DNA of 64,000 nucleotides from Chersky-267 sp963744115 (GTDB lineage: Bacteria > Chloroflexota > Limnocylindria > Limnocylindrales > CSP1-4), in assembly GCA_963744115.1 (NCBI GenBank), contig CAVUSI010000002.1, positions 620,001-684,000 of the forward strand, given 5' to 3'. This document shows, one piece after another, positions 57,427 to 64,000 of this stretch. Numbering within the stretch: the stretch's first letter is position 1; every line of letters begins with the position of its first letter. Below the pieces are notes generated by a model that saw only the letters and a program-made list of their open reading frames with translations, was not told the origin of the DNA and did no database searches. Position numbers and translations under genes: made by a program.

Positions 57427-58254
57427 GTGCGGACGCTGGCGGTCATCAATCACAAGGGCGGCGCGGGCAAGACCACCACGTCGGTCAACCTGGCGGCGGC
57501 GATCGGTGAGACCGGCGCCAAGGTCCTCCTGATCGACCTCGATCCCCAGGGCTCGGCCTCGGACTGGGTCGGTGCGCACGATGCATCGCGCGGGATGTTC
57601 GATGTCTTCGTGGGATCGGCCGAGCTCGCCTCGCTCGCCCAGCGGACGATCGTCCCGAACGTCGACGTCGTGCCTGCCTCCCAATGGCTGGTCACGGCGG
57701 AGCGGACGCTCCTCGGCGACCTCGCCGCCGCGTTCGTCCGGGCGATCGATCGGCTGCCGGCCAACTGGGATGTGGTGATGGCCGATTGCCCGCCGTCGAT
57801 CGCCTTCCTGAGCGTCGCCGCGCTCGCCGCGTTCCGCGAGGTCCTGATCCCGGTCGAGACCCATGCGATCGCTCTCCCGGGCGTGGCCAGCCTGGTCCGC
57901 GAGATGGACCAGGTGCGGACCAGCCTCAATCCCACGCTCGAACAGCCGCGGATCCTCGCCGGCCGGGTGAACCGCACGGTCCACTCGCGGCTGATCCTGG
58001 CCGAGCTCCGACAGACCTACGGCGAGCTCGTCCTCGAGTCGACCATCCGGGATAGCGTCCGCCTCGCCGAGGCGGCCGGGCTCCGCCTCCCGATCACCCT
58101 GAGCGCCCACGACAGCAAGGTCGCCAACGACTTCCGGGCGGTCGCGACCGAGATCCTCACCGGGGTCGCGCCGGTCGAGCTGCCGCCCGCGGCGAGCGTC
58201 GAACCGTCGAGCGGCTGGCGCCGCTTCCTGAGCCGCACCCCGGCCACCCGCTGA
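57427..58254 (+). CDS. Orphan ParA/Soj-type ATPase
   Basis: This is a 275-residue ParA. The deviant Walker A is HKGGAGKTTTSVNLAAAIGE (K10 and K15), followed by LLIDLDPQGSASDWVG, the Walker B-like VVMADCPPSIAFLS and IPVETHAIALPGVASLVREM. GTG 57427 with GGAGG is preferred over the ATG inside the -10 box. No parB follows; instead a membrane protein with a GGDEF-like domain begins six bases later. It could position a polar or chemosensory complex rather than segregate DNA. Confidence 0.88.
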   Translation: MRTLAVINHKGGAGKTTTSVNLAAAIGETGAKVLLIDLDPQGSASDWVGAHDASRGMFDVFVGSAELASLAQRTIVPNVDVVPASQWLVTAERTLLGDLAAAFVRAIDRLPANWDVVMADCPPSIAFLSVAALAAFREVLIPVETHAIALPGVASLVREMDQVRTSLNPTLEQPRILAGRVNRTVHSRLILAELRQTYGELVLESTIRDSVRLAEAAGLRLPITLSAHDSKVANDFRAVATEILTGVAPVELPPAASVEPSSGWRRFLSRTPATR

Positions 58255-58260
58255 CCGGCC

Positions 58261-59238
58261 GTGGACGAGGCGGCGGTGCTCTGGCTTCTGGTCGTCGTGA
58301 CCGCGTTGAACACCGCGGTCATCGCCGGACTGGCCGTGTCGACGATCCGGTCGCGATCGGCCGCACCGATGACCGTCGGCGCAGCGCCGTCCCCGGTGGT
58401 GGAGACGACGCCCCGTCCGGCAGCCGCTGATCCGGGTCCCGTCGGCGACGACCCGCTGGCCGGTGCGATCTCGGCGTTCCTCAGCCGCCCGGATGGGCTG
58501 TTCAGGTCGGGCGGCCCGCCGATCGGAGCGGGATCGCCCGGACCGACCGCCGTTCGGGCCGCCTCGACCGCGCCGCCGACCGGGGCCGCCACGCCGCCGG
58601 TGCGCTACGTGGCTTCGGCCCCGAGAGCGACCGTTCATCGAGCGCCCGAGCCGCGACCGACCGGGACGTCGCCGACGACCACGCCCGCCGGCACGCCGAG
58701 CCCCGTGGACGCAACGCCGATGTCGGCCGTGGTCCGCCCGGGTCCGATCCGGGCCCCTGTCGCGGCAGCGGTACCGGTCGCGGCACCCGGGACGACCGCG
58801 GCACCCGATCCGACCGCGGCGCCGGCCGCCGGTCCCGTTGGTCCACCGGCCGACGCCCCGGTCCTGCCCGCCAGCCGGGTCTCGATCTGGTTCGTCGGTC
58901 GGGATCCGTCGCGGTCGACCGTCGAGCCGGCCGCGGTCGGTCGCCTGGGACCCGTCATCGCGGGTCTGCTCCACGAGCGGACCCGAGCGGAGGACCGGGT
59001 CGCGGTCGAGGGCGGCCGGCGGTTCGTCGTGACCCTGCCCGACACATCGATCGATGGCGCCGCAGCCCTGACCCGACGGCTGGCCCGGAGCTGCGACGCG
59101 TGGCTCGCCGCCGAGGAGCCCCCGCTTCGCCTGGAGTTCGGGATGACCGAGCTGCCCGGGGCACCGGGACGGCCCGCCGGACCGCTCGATCCGACGACCG
59201 GCCCGGAACGTCGGCGACCCGTCCACGTCGACGCCTGA
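58261..59238 (+). CDS. Membrane protein with degenerate GGDEF domain
   Basis: This is a 325-residue protein. Residues about 5-28 form a transmembrane helix (VLWLLVVVTALNTAVIAGLAV). A Pro/Ala/Thr-rich linker spans about 35-205, and the end (about 210-300) resembles the second half of a GGDEF domain: DRVAVEGGRRFVVTLPDTSIDGAAALTRRLA then RLEFGMTELP. The signature reads GGRRF (251-255) instead of GG[DE]EF, and the first half of the fold is short or absent. Diguanylate cyclase activity is therefore not expected. It is probably co-expressed with the orphan ParA. Confidence 0.65.
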   Translation: MDEAAVLWLLVVVTALNTAVIAGLAVSTIRSRSAAPMTVGAAPSPVVETTPRPAAADPGPVGDDPLAGAISAFLSRPDGLFRSGGPPIGAGSPGPTAVRAASTAPPTGAATPPVRYVASAPRATVHRAPEPRPTGTSPTTTPAGTPSPVDATPMSAVVRPGPIRAPVAAAVPVAAPGTTAAPDPTAAPAAGPVGPPADAPVLPASRVSIWFVGRDPSRSTVEPAAVGRLGPVIAGLLHERTRAEDRVAVEGGRRFVVTLPDTSIDGAAALTRRLARSCDAWLAAEEPPLRLEFGMTELPGAPGRPAGPLDPTTGPERRRPVHVDA

Positions 59239-59513
59239 TCAGGGCCGACCGCCGAGACGACCCTCGGCGTCGAACGGCGCCGGCCGACCTCGAGGCTCGC
59301 AGCTACGGCGCGTTGCCCGGGGACACCGAGTCTGAAGGTGATCACGAGGGGCGTCCAGAGTGGACCGGTGCGGTCCGGTCGGGAAGCGATAGAACGTTCG
59401 TACTGGACTATTGCCGCCGATTAGGCCATGATTCAACGATCATCGACCGGATCCGGCGAATGCCGGAGCACGGACATCATCGGGCCGGTGCTCGGCCCAA
59501 GGAGGAACAGGCC
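59239..59513 (+). other. Intergenic region before the secreted protein
   Basis: No gene is supported here. A GGACCG-GTG-CGGTCC hairpin sits at 59362-59376 and a more AT-rich stretch follows at about 59389-59450 (GATAGAACGTTCGTACTGG), the likely promoter area, but no convincing -35/-10 pair can be picked. Confidence 0.5.
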
Positions 59514-60350
59514 ATGCGGACGAGTGTCCGTCATCGGTTCGTTCAGGGCAGGGGGGGGCGGATGGTCCGTCCGATCGGTTGGGCAGCGGCCGCTGCTCTG
59601 CTTGCCCTGTCGGTGCTCTCGCCCGCCGGGGTCGGAGCCGCGAACCCACCGTCCCCGACGTACGGGACCGCTGTCGTCGACGGAGCCACCGGGGACTGGA
59701 ACCTGGGTAGCGACAAGTTCGCCGGGATGTCCGACGACGGCTACGCCAAGAATCCGGTCCGTGCGAACCTCTACCTGCGCTACGACTGCAGCAGCAAGAC
59801 GCTGTTCGCGCTCGTCCTCACCGTCGACGGGACGACGCTCAACACGAGCGATCCCGAAGAGGCCTACATCCGGATCGACGGCTCGGGCAAGCTGTTCAGC
59901 GGCCTGAGCGGGAACAACGGGACGCCACCCGACTTCTCGTGGGTGGACCCGACCGATGGCCAGGCCAACGGCTACGAAGGATCCGGCAAGCTCGACCCGG
60001 GCAGCTATACGATCCGCGCCCACGCGCTCCGCGTGGCCGATCGGGCCGAGGGCTACGACGAGCTCGACAACATCGGACGATCCGACCCGCTCGTCATCGA
60101 ATGTACCGATCCGACGCCGACCCCGAAGGCCTCCGTCGAGGCGTCGGTCTCCGCATCGCAGCCGGGTGGCAGCGTCCTCGACGTCACCAGCAAGCCGCAC
60201 GTGACCCTTCCTCCGACATCGACGCTCGGTGCCGGCGATCCGCCGACCACCTCGCTCGGCCTGGTCTTCCTCGGACTCGGCCTGGTCATCGGCGGGGCGT
60301 TGGTCCTGCTCGAGAAGCCGAGGCTGGCACGCGGCCGTCGACGCCGCTGA
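59514..60350 (+). CDS. Secreted protein with LPXTG-like anchor
   Basis: This is a 278-residue exported protein. After a basic N-terminus (MRTSVRHRFVQGRGGRMVRP) a signal helix runs GWAAAAALLALSVLSPAGVGA, with cleavage expected near residue 42. The mature part has beta-rich features (ANLYLRYDCSSKTLFALVLTVDGTTL, EEAYIRIDGSGKLF) like a domain for surface or glycan-facing proteins. A Thr/Pro-rich stalk leads to LPPTST (232-237), a hydrophobic helix (about 249-267) and RGRRRR. That is a sorting-signal layout. RBS AAGGAGG (59499-59505) is strong. No sortase is in the window. Confidence 0.7.
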   Translation: MRTSVRHRFVQGRGGRMVRPIGWAAAAALLALSVLSPAGVGAANPPSPTYGTAVVDGATGDWNLGSDKFAGMSDDGYAKNPVRANLYLRYDCSSKTLFALVLTVDGTTLNTSDPEEAYIRIDGSGKLFSGLSGNNGTPPDFSWVDPTDGQANGYEGSGKLDPGSYTIRAHALRVADRAEGYDELDNIGRSDPLVIECTDPTPTPKASVEASVSASQPGGSVLDVTSKPHVTLPPTSTLGAGDPPTTSLGLVFLGLGLVIGGALVLLEKPRLARGRRRR

Positions 60351-60367
60351 TCCCATCACGGATGGAT

Positions 60368-60404
60368 CGATCGGCCGGGGTCACCCCCCGGCCGATCGTC
60401 GTTT
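60368..60404 (+). terminator. Intrinsic terminator after the secreted protein
   Basis: Perfect 13-base arms CGATCGGCCGGGG (60368-60380) and CCCCGGCCGATCG (60386-60398) flank a five-base loop and are followed by TCGTTT. This is the clearest rho-independent terminator in the window. Confidence 0.75.
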
Positions 60405-60428
60405 CAGGCACGTGACCGGGCGACGTCG

Positions 60429-61637
60429 ATGACCGGTCGACGACCGCGCCGACCGGTGGTGACCGCGATCGCGGCGCTGGTCGCGGCGCTCGCGGCGCTC
60501 GCGACGGTCCATCTCGGACTGGCGGCGATCGATGCGATCATGGGTCGGGTCGCGCGCTGGAAGAACCCCGTCGGGCGGCCGGCGCCGTACACCGCCTCGG
60601 ATCGCGCGGTCGAGCTCCATCGCCGGCTCGTGGTCGTCGACCTCCACGCGGACTCGCTGCTGTGGGGCCGCGACCTGCTCGACCGCGCCGCGCACAGCCA
60701 CGTCGACGTCCCCAGGCTCATCGAGGGCGGGATCGCGCTCGAGGGCCTGGCCGTCAACACGAAGGTCCCGCGCCGGGCGAACCTCGATCGCAACGACGAC
60801 CGCCACGACGACGTGACCCTGCTGGCGCTCGCCCAGCGCTGGCCGCCCTCGACCTGGCGCAGCCTGCTGGCCCGGGCGCTCTACCACGCCGCCCGTGCGC
60901 GCGACATGGCGGAGCGGTCCGAGGGACGGTTCACCATCATCACGAGCCGGGCCGACCTGGCCGCGTATCTCGCGCGGAGGGAGTACGACCGCGGCATCAC
61001 CGCGGCCTTCCTGGCCATCGAGGGCGCGCACGCTCTCGACGACGACCCCGCCAACGTGGAAGTCCTTGCCGACGCCGGCTTCCGGATGATGTCGCCCACC
61101 CACTTCTTCGACAACGCCTTCGGCGGCTCGGCCCACGGCATCGAGAAGGGAGGCCTGACCCCGGCCGGGCGCGAGATGGTCGCCCGGATGGAAGCCCGCT
61201 CGATGATCGTCGACGTCGCTCACGCCTCGACCCGCACGATCGACGACATCCTGGCGATCGCCACCCGGCCGGTGGTCGCCTCGCATACCGGCCTGCGCGC
61301 GAGCTTCGACTCGGTCCGCAATCTCCCCGACGACCAGGTCCGCGGGATCGCGGCCACGGGTGGCCTGGTCGGGATCGGGTTCTGGCCGACGGCCACCGGC
61401 GGCCCGGATGTGGCGTCGATCGCGCGGACCGTCCGGGCGGCCGTGGAGCTGGTCGGCGTCGAGCACGTCGCGCTCGGCTCGGACTTCGACGGCGCCGTCC
61501 CGATCCCGTTCGATGCCAGCGGCATGGTCCAGGTGACCGAGGTCCTCCTTGCCGAGGGCTTCGACGAGCCGCAGGTCGGGGCGATCATGGGTGGCAACGC
61601 GATCCGCCTTCTGGCGGCGGCCCTGCCCGCAGGCTGA
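60429..61637 (+). CDS. Membrane dipeptidase (peptidase M19)
   Basis: This is a 402-residue zinc dipeptidase of the renal dipeptidase family. An N-terminal signal anchor (about 8-33, PVVTAIAALVAALAALATVHLGL) places it outside the membrane. The metal ligands appear in order: DLHADSL (near 71), AIEGAH with Glu (near 198), a His within the SPTHFFDNAF/DVAHAS region, SHTG (near 281) and the Asp of GSDFDG (near 355). It could act on dipeptides or on peptidoglycan fragments. It starts after the 60368 terminator. Confidence 0.9.
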   Translation: MTGRRPRRPVVTAIAALVAALAALATVHLGLAAIDAIMGRVARWKNPVGRPAPYTASDRAVELHRRLVVVDLHADSLLWGRDLLDRAAHSHVDVPRLIEGGIALEGLAVNTKVPRRANLDRNDDRHDDVTLLALAQRWPPSTWRSLLARALYHAARARDMAERSEGRFTIITSRADLAAYLARREYDRGITAAFLAIEGAHALDDDPANVEVLADAGFRMMSPTHFFDNAFGGSAHGIEKGGLTPAGREMVARMEARSMIVDVAHASTRTIDDILAIATRPVVASHTGLRASFDSVRNLPDDQVRGIAATGGLVGIGFWPTATGGPDVASIARTVRAAVELVGVEHVALGSDFDGAVPIPFDASGMVQVTEVLLAEGFDEPQVGAIMGGNAIRLLAAALPAG

Positions 61638-61655
61638 ACGCGCGGCGTCGTCTGC

Positions 61656-61661
61656 TAGCAT
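61656..61661 (+). promoter_or_regulatory. Likely -10 box of glyS
   Basis: TAGCAT at 61656-61661 has CTGAAC sixteen bases upstream as a weak -35. The leader would be about 60 nt, with GTGGAG near 61715-61720 as ribosome-binding site. No T-box-like structure fits in so short a leader. Confidence 0.45.
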
Positions 61662-61730
61662 CGAGCCATCAACGTCGTCCCCCGCGACCGTCCCTGCCAC
61701 GGCCGGTCGCCCACGTGGAGCGTGCCCGTC

Positions 61731-63143
61731 GTGTCCGAACCCCTGACCGCCTCGCCCGATCCCGTCGCGCCCGCCGTGCCCGAGCTCGACACGATCGTCT
61801 CGCTGAGCAAGCGCCGCGGCTTCATCTTCCCGTCGTCCGAGATCTACGGCGGGATCAATGCCGTCTGGGACTACGGACCGCTGGGCGTCGAGCTCAAGAA
61901 CAACGTCAAGCGGGCCTGGTGGCGGGCGATGGTCCAGGAGCGCGACGACATCGTCGGCCTGGATGCCGGGATCCTGATGCATCCGCAGGTCTGGGTGACC
62001 TCGGGCCATGTGGGCTCGTTCAGCGACCCCCTGGTCGAGTGCGCGACGTGCCACCGCCGCTATCGGCTCGATGAGCTGCCGGGGGCGGAGGATCTGTCGG
62101 CGACCGACCTGCGCGATCCGGGCGTCGTCGCCCGACTCGGGCTGGTCTGTCCGAACGACGCCGGCCCGTTGTCCGCCCCGCGCCAGTTCAACCTCATGTT
62201 CCAGACCTACATGGGTCCCGTCCAGGAGGAGGCGTCGATCGTCTACTTCCGACCGGAGACGGCGCAGGGCAGCTATGTCAATTTCAAGAACGTTCTGCAG
62301 TCGAGTCGGAAGAAGATCCCGTTCGGTATCGCCCAGATCGGGAAGAGCTTCCGGAACGAGATCAGCCCGGGCAACTTCGTCTTCCGGATGCGCGAGTTCG
62401 AGCAGATGGAGATGCAGTACTTCGTCCGCCCGGGCGATTCGGCCGCGGCGGCGTTCGAAGACTGGCTTCCACGGCGTCGGGCCTGGTACGAGGCCTACGG
62501 CGTGGAGCCGACCCGGCTTCGCCTGCGCGAGCATGCGCCCGACGAGCTGGCGCACTACGCCAAGAAGGCGATCGACGTCGAGTATCGCTTCCCGTTCGGC
62601 TGGAAGGAGCTCGAGGGAGTCCACAACCGCGGGGACTTCGACCTGTCCCGCCACGCGGAGGCGTCCGGCGAGAACCTCGAGTACTTCGACCCGGCGACCG
62701 AGGAGAAGTTCATCCCCTGGATCGTCGAGACGGCCGCCGGAGCCGACCGCGCGGCGTTCACGTTCCTGATCGACAGCTACCGCGAGGAAGAGGTCAAGGG
62801 CGAGACGCGCGTCTCGCTGGCCCTCCACCCCGAGCTCGCTCCGTACAAGGTGGCCGTCCTGCCGCTGCTCAAGAAGCGACCGGAGATCGTCGAGCTGTGC
62901 CACCGGATCAAGGCCGACCTCAAGCGCGACATCATGGCCGTCTACGACGACACCGCGGCGATCGGCAAGCTCTACCGGCGCCAGGACGAGATCGGCACCC
63001 CGTGGTGCGTGACCGTCGACGTCGACACGCTCGAGGACGGCGCCGTGACGATCCGCGACCGGGACAGCATGACGCAGGAGCGCGTCTCGATGGACCAGGT
63101 CAAGGCGGTCATCCTGGGGCGGCTGGCGGCGGCGCGACCCTGA
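61731..63143 (+). CDS. glyS: Glycyl-tRNA synthetase, homodimeric type
   Basis: This is a 470-residue class II synthetase of the alpha2 (GRS1-like) type, distinct from the GlyQS form of many bacteria. Features are SKRRGFIFPSSEIYGGINAVWDYGPLGVELKNN at the N-terminus, motif 2 (GIAQIGKSFRNEISPGNFVFRMREFEQMEMQYF) and the C-terminal anticodon-binding domain beginning LAPYKVAVLPL. A CATC...C zinc-like pair (CATC near 98, VCPND later) is partial. GTG 61731 is preferred to GTG 61722 because GTGGAG lies ten bases before it. Confidence 0.93.
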   Translation: MSEPLTASPDPVAPAVPELDTIVSLSKRRGFIFPSSEIYGGINAVWDYGPLGVELKNNVKRAWWRAMVQERDDIVGLDAGILMHPQVWVTSGHVGSFSDPLVECATCHRRYRLDELPGAEDLSATDLRDPGVVARLGLVCPNDAGPLSAPRQFNLMFQTYMGPVQEEASIVYFRPETAQGSYVNFKNVLQSSRKKIPFGIAQIGKSFRNEISPGNFVFRMREFEQMEMQYFVRPGDSAAAAFEDWLPRRRAWYEAYGVEPTRLRLREHAPDELAHYAKKAIDVEYRFPFGWKELEGVHNRGDFDLSRHAEASGENLEYFDPATEEKFIPWIVETAAGADRAAFTFLIDSYREEEVKGETRVSLALHPELAPYKVAVLPLLKKRPEIVELCHRIKADLKRDIMAVYDDTAAIGKLYRRQDEIGTPWCVTVDVDTLEDGAVTIRDRDSMTQERVSMDQVKAVILGRLAAARP

Positions 63144-63193
63144 GCGTGGTGCGCGCCGGCACCGGGCCCATCGCCAGGATGACGCGCGCGGTG

Positions 63194-63199
63194 TAGCGT
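63194..63199 (+). promoter_or_regulatory. Candidate -10 box of the heparinase-like gene
   Basis: TAGCGT lies in the 113-base gap after glyS and 57 bases before ATG 63257. No -35 is visible and the assignment is weak. Confidence 0.3.
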
Positions 63200-63256
63200 C
63201 GCTCCCCCAGGGGCCCGCGCGGCCCCGTCCAGGCGTCAGGACGAGACGTGGTCGGC

Positions 63257-64000
63257 ATGGTGTTCGGTCGGCTCGCGCGTGCGCTCATCCTCGTCGCGGT
63301 CTGTGTCGCGACGATCGCGCCCGGATCGGTGGCGGCGACGCCCGATGCGTTGCCCGGGGCGGGGACCGCCGCCCGCCAACCCCGTGGTCCCGACCCGGCG
63401 ACCGTGACGACCCTCCGGGCCGGCTGCGCGGCGAAGGGCGACGTGATCGCCGCTGCGAACCGGCTGATGCGCGACCGCTACACGCTCGGGTCGGAGCCGA
63501 CCATCCGTCTGCCTGCCAACCCGACGTGGCGCGAGAACCCGTTCCACGACGACAACTGGCTGTTCGACTACCACTCGCTCCGGTTCGTCCTCAAGCTCGA
63601 GACGGCGTGGGCCCGGACCGGGAACGCGCGCTATCTCGGTCGAGCGGTCTACCTGCTCCGCGACTGGCTTCGCGACAACCCGCGCTCCGCCCCGCGCTCG
63701 CGCTTCTCGTGGGACGACCACGCCACGGCCTGGCGCGCGATGGTCCTCGCCTGCACCGCCGACATCGTCCCGATGTCCGCCCTGGCTGCGCTCGGCGCTC
63801 CTCCTCCACGGCGCGGTCCTGGCCAGCCCCGGGTTCTTCGTCCGGCATGGGAACCACGCCCTCAACCAGTCGATCGGCCTGCTCGACGTGGGCTGCGTCC
63901 TCGGGCGCGCCGACTGGATGGGTGTGGCGGCTCGGCGGATCGGCGCCCTGGTCGTCGAGAGCATCGATCCGCAGGGGGTCTCGAACGAGCAGTCGATCGG
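63257..64000 (+). pseudogene. Heparinase II/III-like secreted protein, frameshifted and partial
   Basis: The N-terminus is a signal peptide (MVFGRLARALILVAVCVATIAPGSVAA) and the next ~140 residues look like the helical domain of alginate lyase/heparinase II-III proteins: WRENPFHDDNWLFDYHSL, ALKLETAWARTGN-like KLETAWARTGNARYL, RFSWDDHATAWRAMVLA. Near 63775-63783 the frame must shift by one base for the sequence to continue as WLRSALLLHGAVLASPGFFVRHGNHALNQSIGLLDVGCVLGRADW to the right edge. The HGNHALNQ motif is in the second frame. Either a real frameshift or a sequencing error. The gene continues beyond the window. The alternative start is GTG 63248. Confidence 0.7.

Noticed and set aside
60381..62903. 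Minus-strand open frame of 840 codons over the dipeptidase and glyS
   Set aside because: Antisense to two recognisable genes and covering a terminator; no motif.

Overview
This window is a high-GC bacterial chromosome segment dominated by core genes, with no transposase, phage gene, CRISPR array or tRNA that I can see. It is most likely from a Chloroflexota lineage, and a Limnocylindria/Ellin6529-like group is my best guess. That rests on a 1508-residue RpoC with a long coiled-coil insertion, zinc-ribbon forms of S4, S14, L24 and L36, a CdaA-CdaR-GlmM-GlmS block, dimeric-type GlyRS, a MutL/GlmL-like protein beside a small lipoyl-fold-like partner, and frequent leaderless-looking starts. The placement is an inference from gene content, not a phylogeny.

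Positions 1-32036 hold one nearly continuous information-processing superlocus: rplA (3' end), L10 leader, rplJ, rplL, rpoB, rpoC, rpsL, rpsG, fusA, tuf, then rpsJ-rplCDWB-rpsS-rplV-rpsC-rplP-rpmC-rpsQ-rplNXE-rpsNH-rplFR-rpsE-rpmD-rplO-secY-adk-map-infA-rpmJ-rpsMKD-rpoA-rplQ-truA-rplM-rpsI. Good sigma70-type promoters sit before rpoB, rpsL and infA. GC-rich hairpin repeats sit in the rplL-rpoB spacer, between rpsJ and rplC, and between rpsI and argF.

Positions 32250-43676 carry argF, a TPR protein, and an envelope-precursor block: diadenylate cyclase CdaA with regulator CdaR, GlmM and GlmS. These are followed by AcpS, NAD(P)HX dehydratase, alanine racemase, a macro-domain protein and a small unknown protein. 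With GlmU at 52574, all GlmS/GlmM/GlmU steps to UDP-GlcNAc are present. Positions 43711-46346 encode the MutL-like ATPase and its partner, the most plausible uncharacterised two-gene module here.

Positions 46382-51517 are a tightly overlapping t6A and translation-quality cluster (tsaE, tsaB, rimI, tsaD, rsmA) running into ispE and ridA. Then come a tandem NTF2-like protein, glmU and a CNNM/CBS membrane protein. The only convincing minus-strand gene is a polyprenyl diphosphate synthase (55406-56431), divergent from recO. After recO lie an orphan ParA, a membrane protein with a degenerate GGDEF domain, a secreted protein with an LPXTG-like tail, a membrane dipeptidase, glyS, and a frameshifted heparinase II/III-like gene cut by the window end.

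Most adjacent genes overlap by 4 bases (ATGA/GTGA), which suggests translational coupling. Genes that begin a new block often lack a Shine-Dalgarno sequence and instead show a TANNNT hexamer about 6 nt before the start codon, as expected for leaderless mRNAs.
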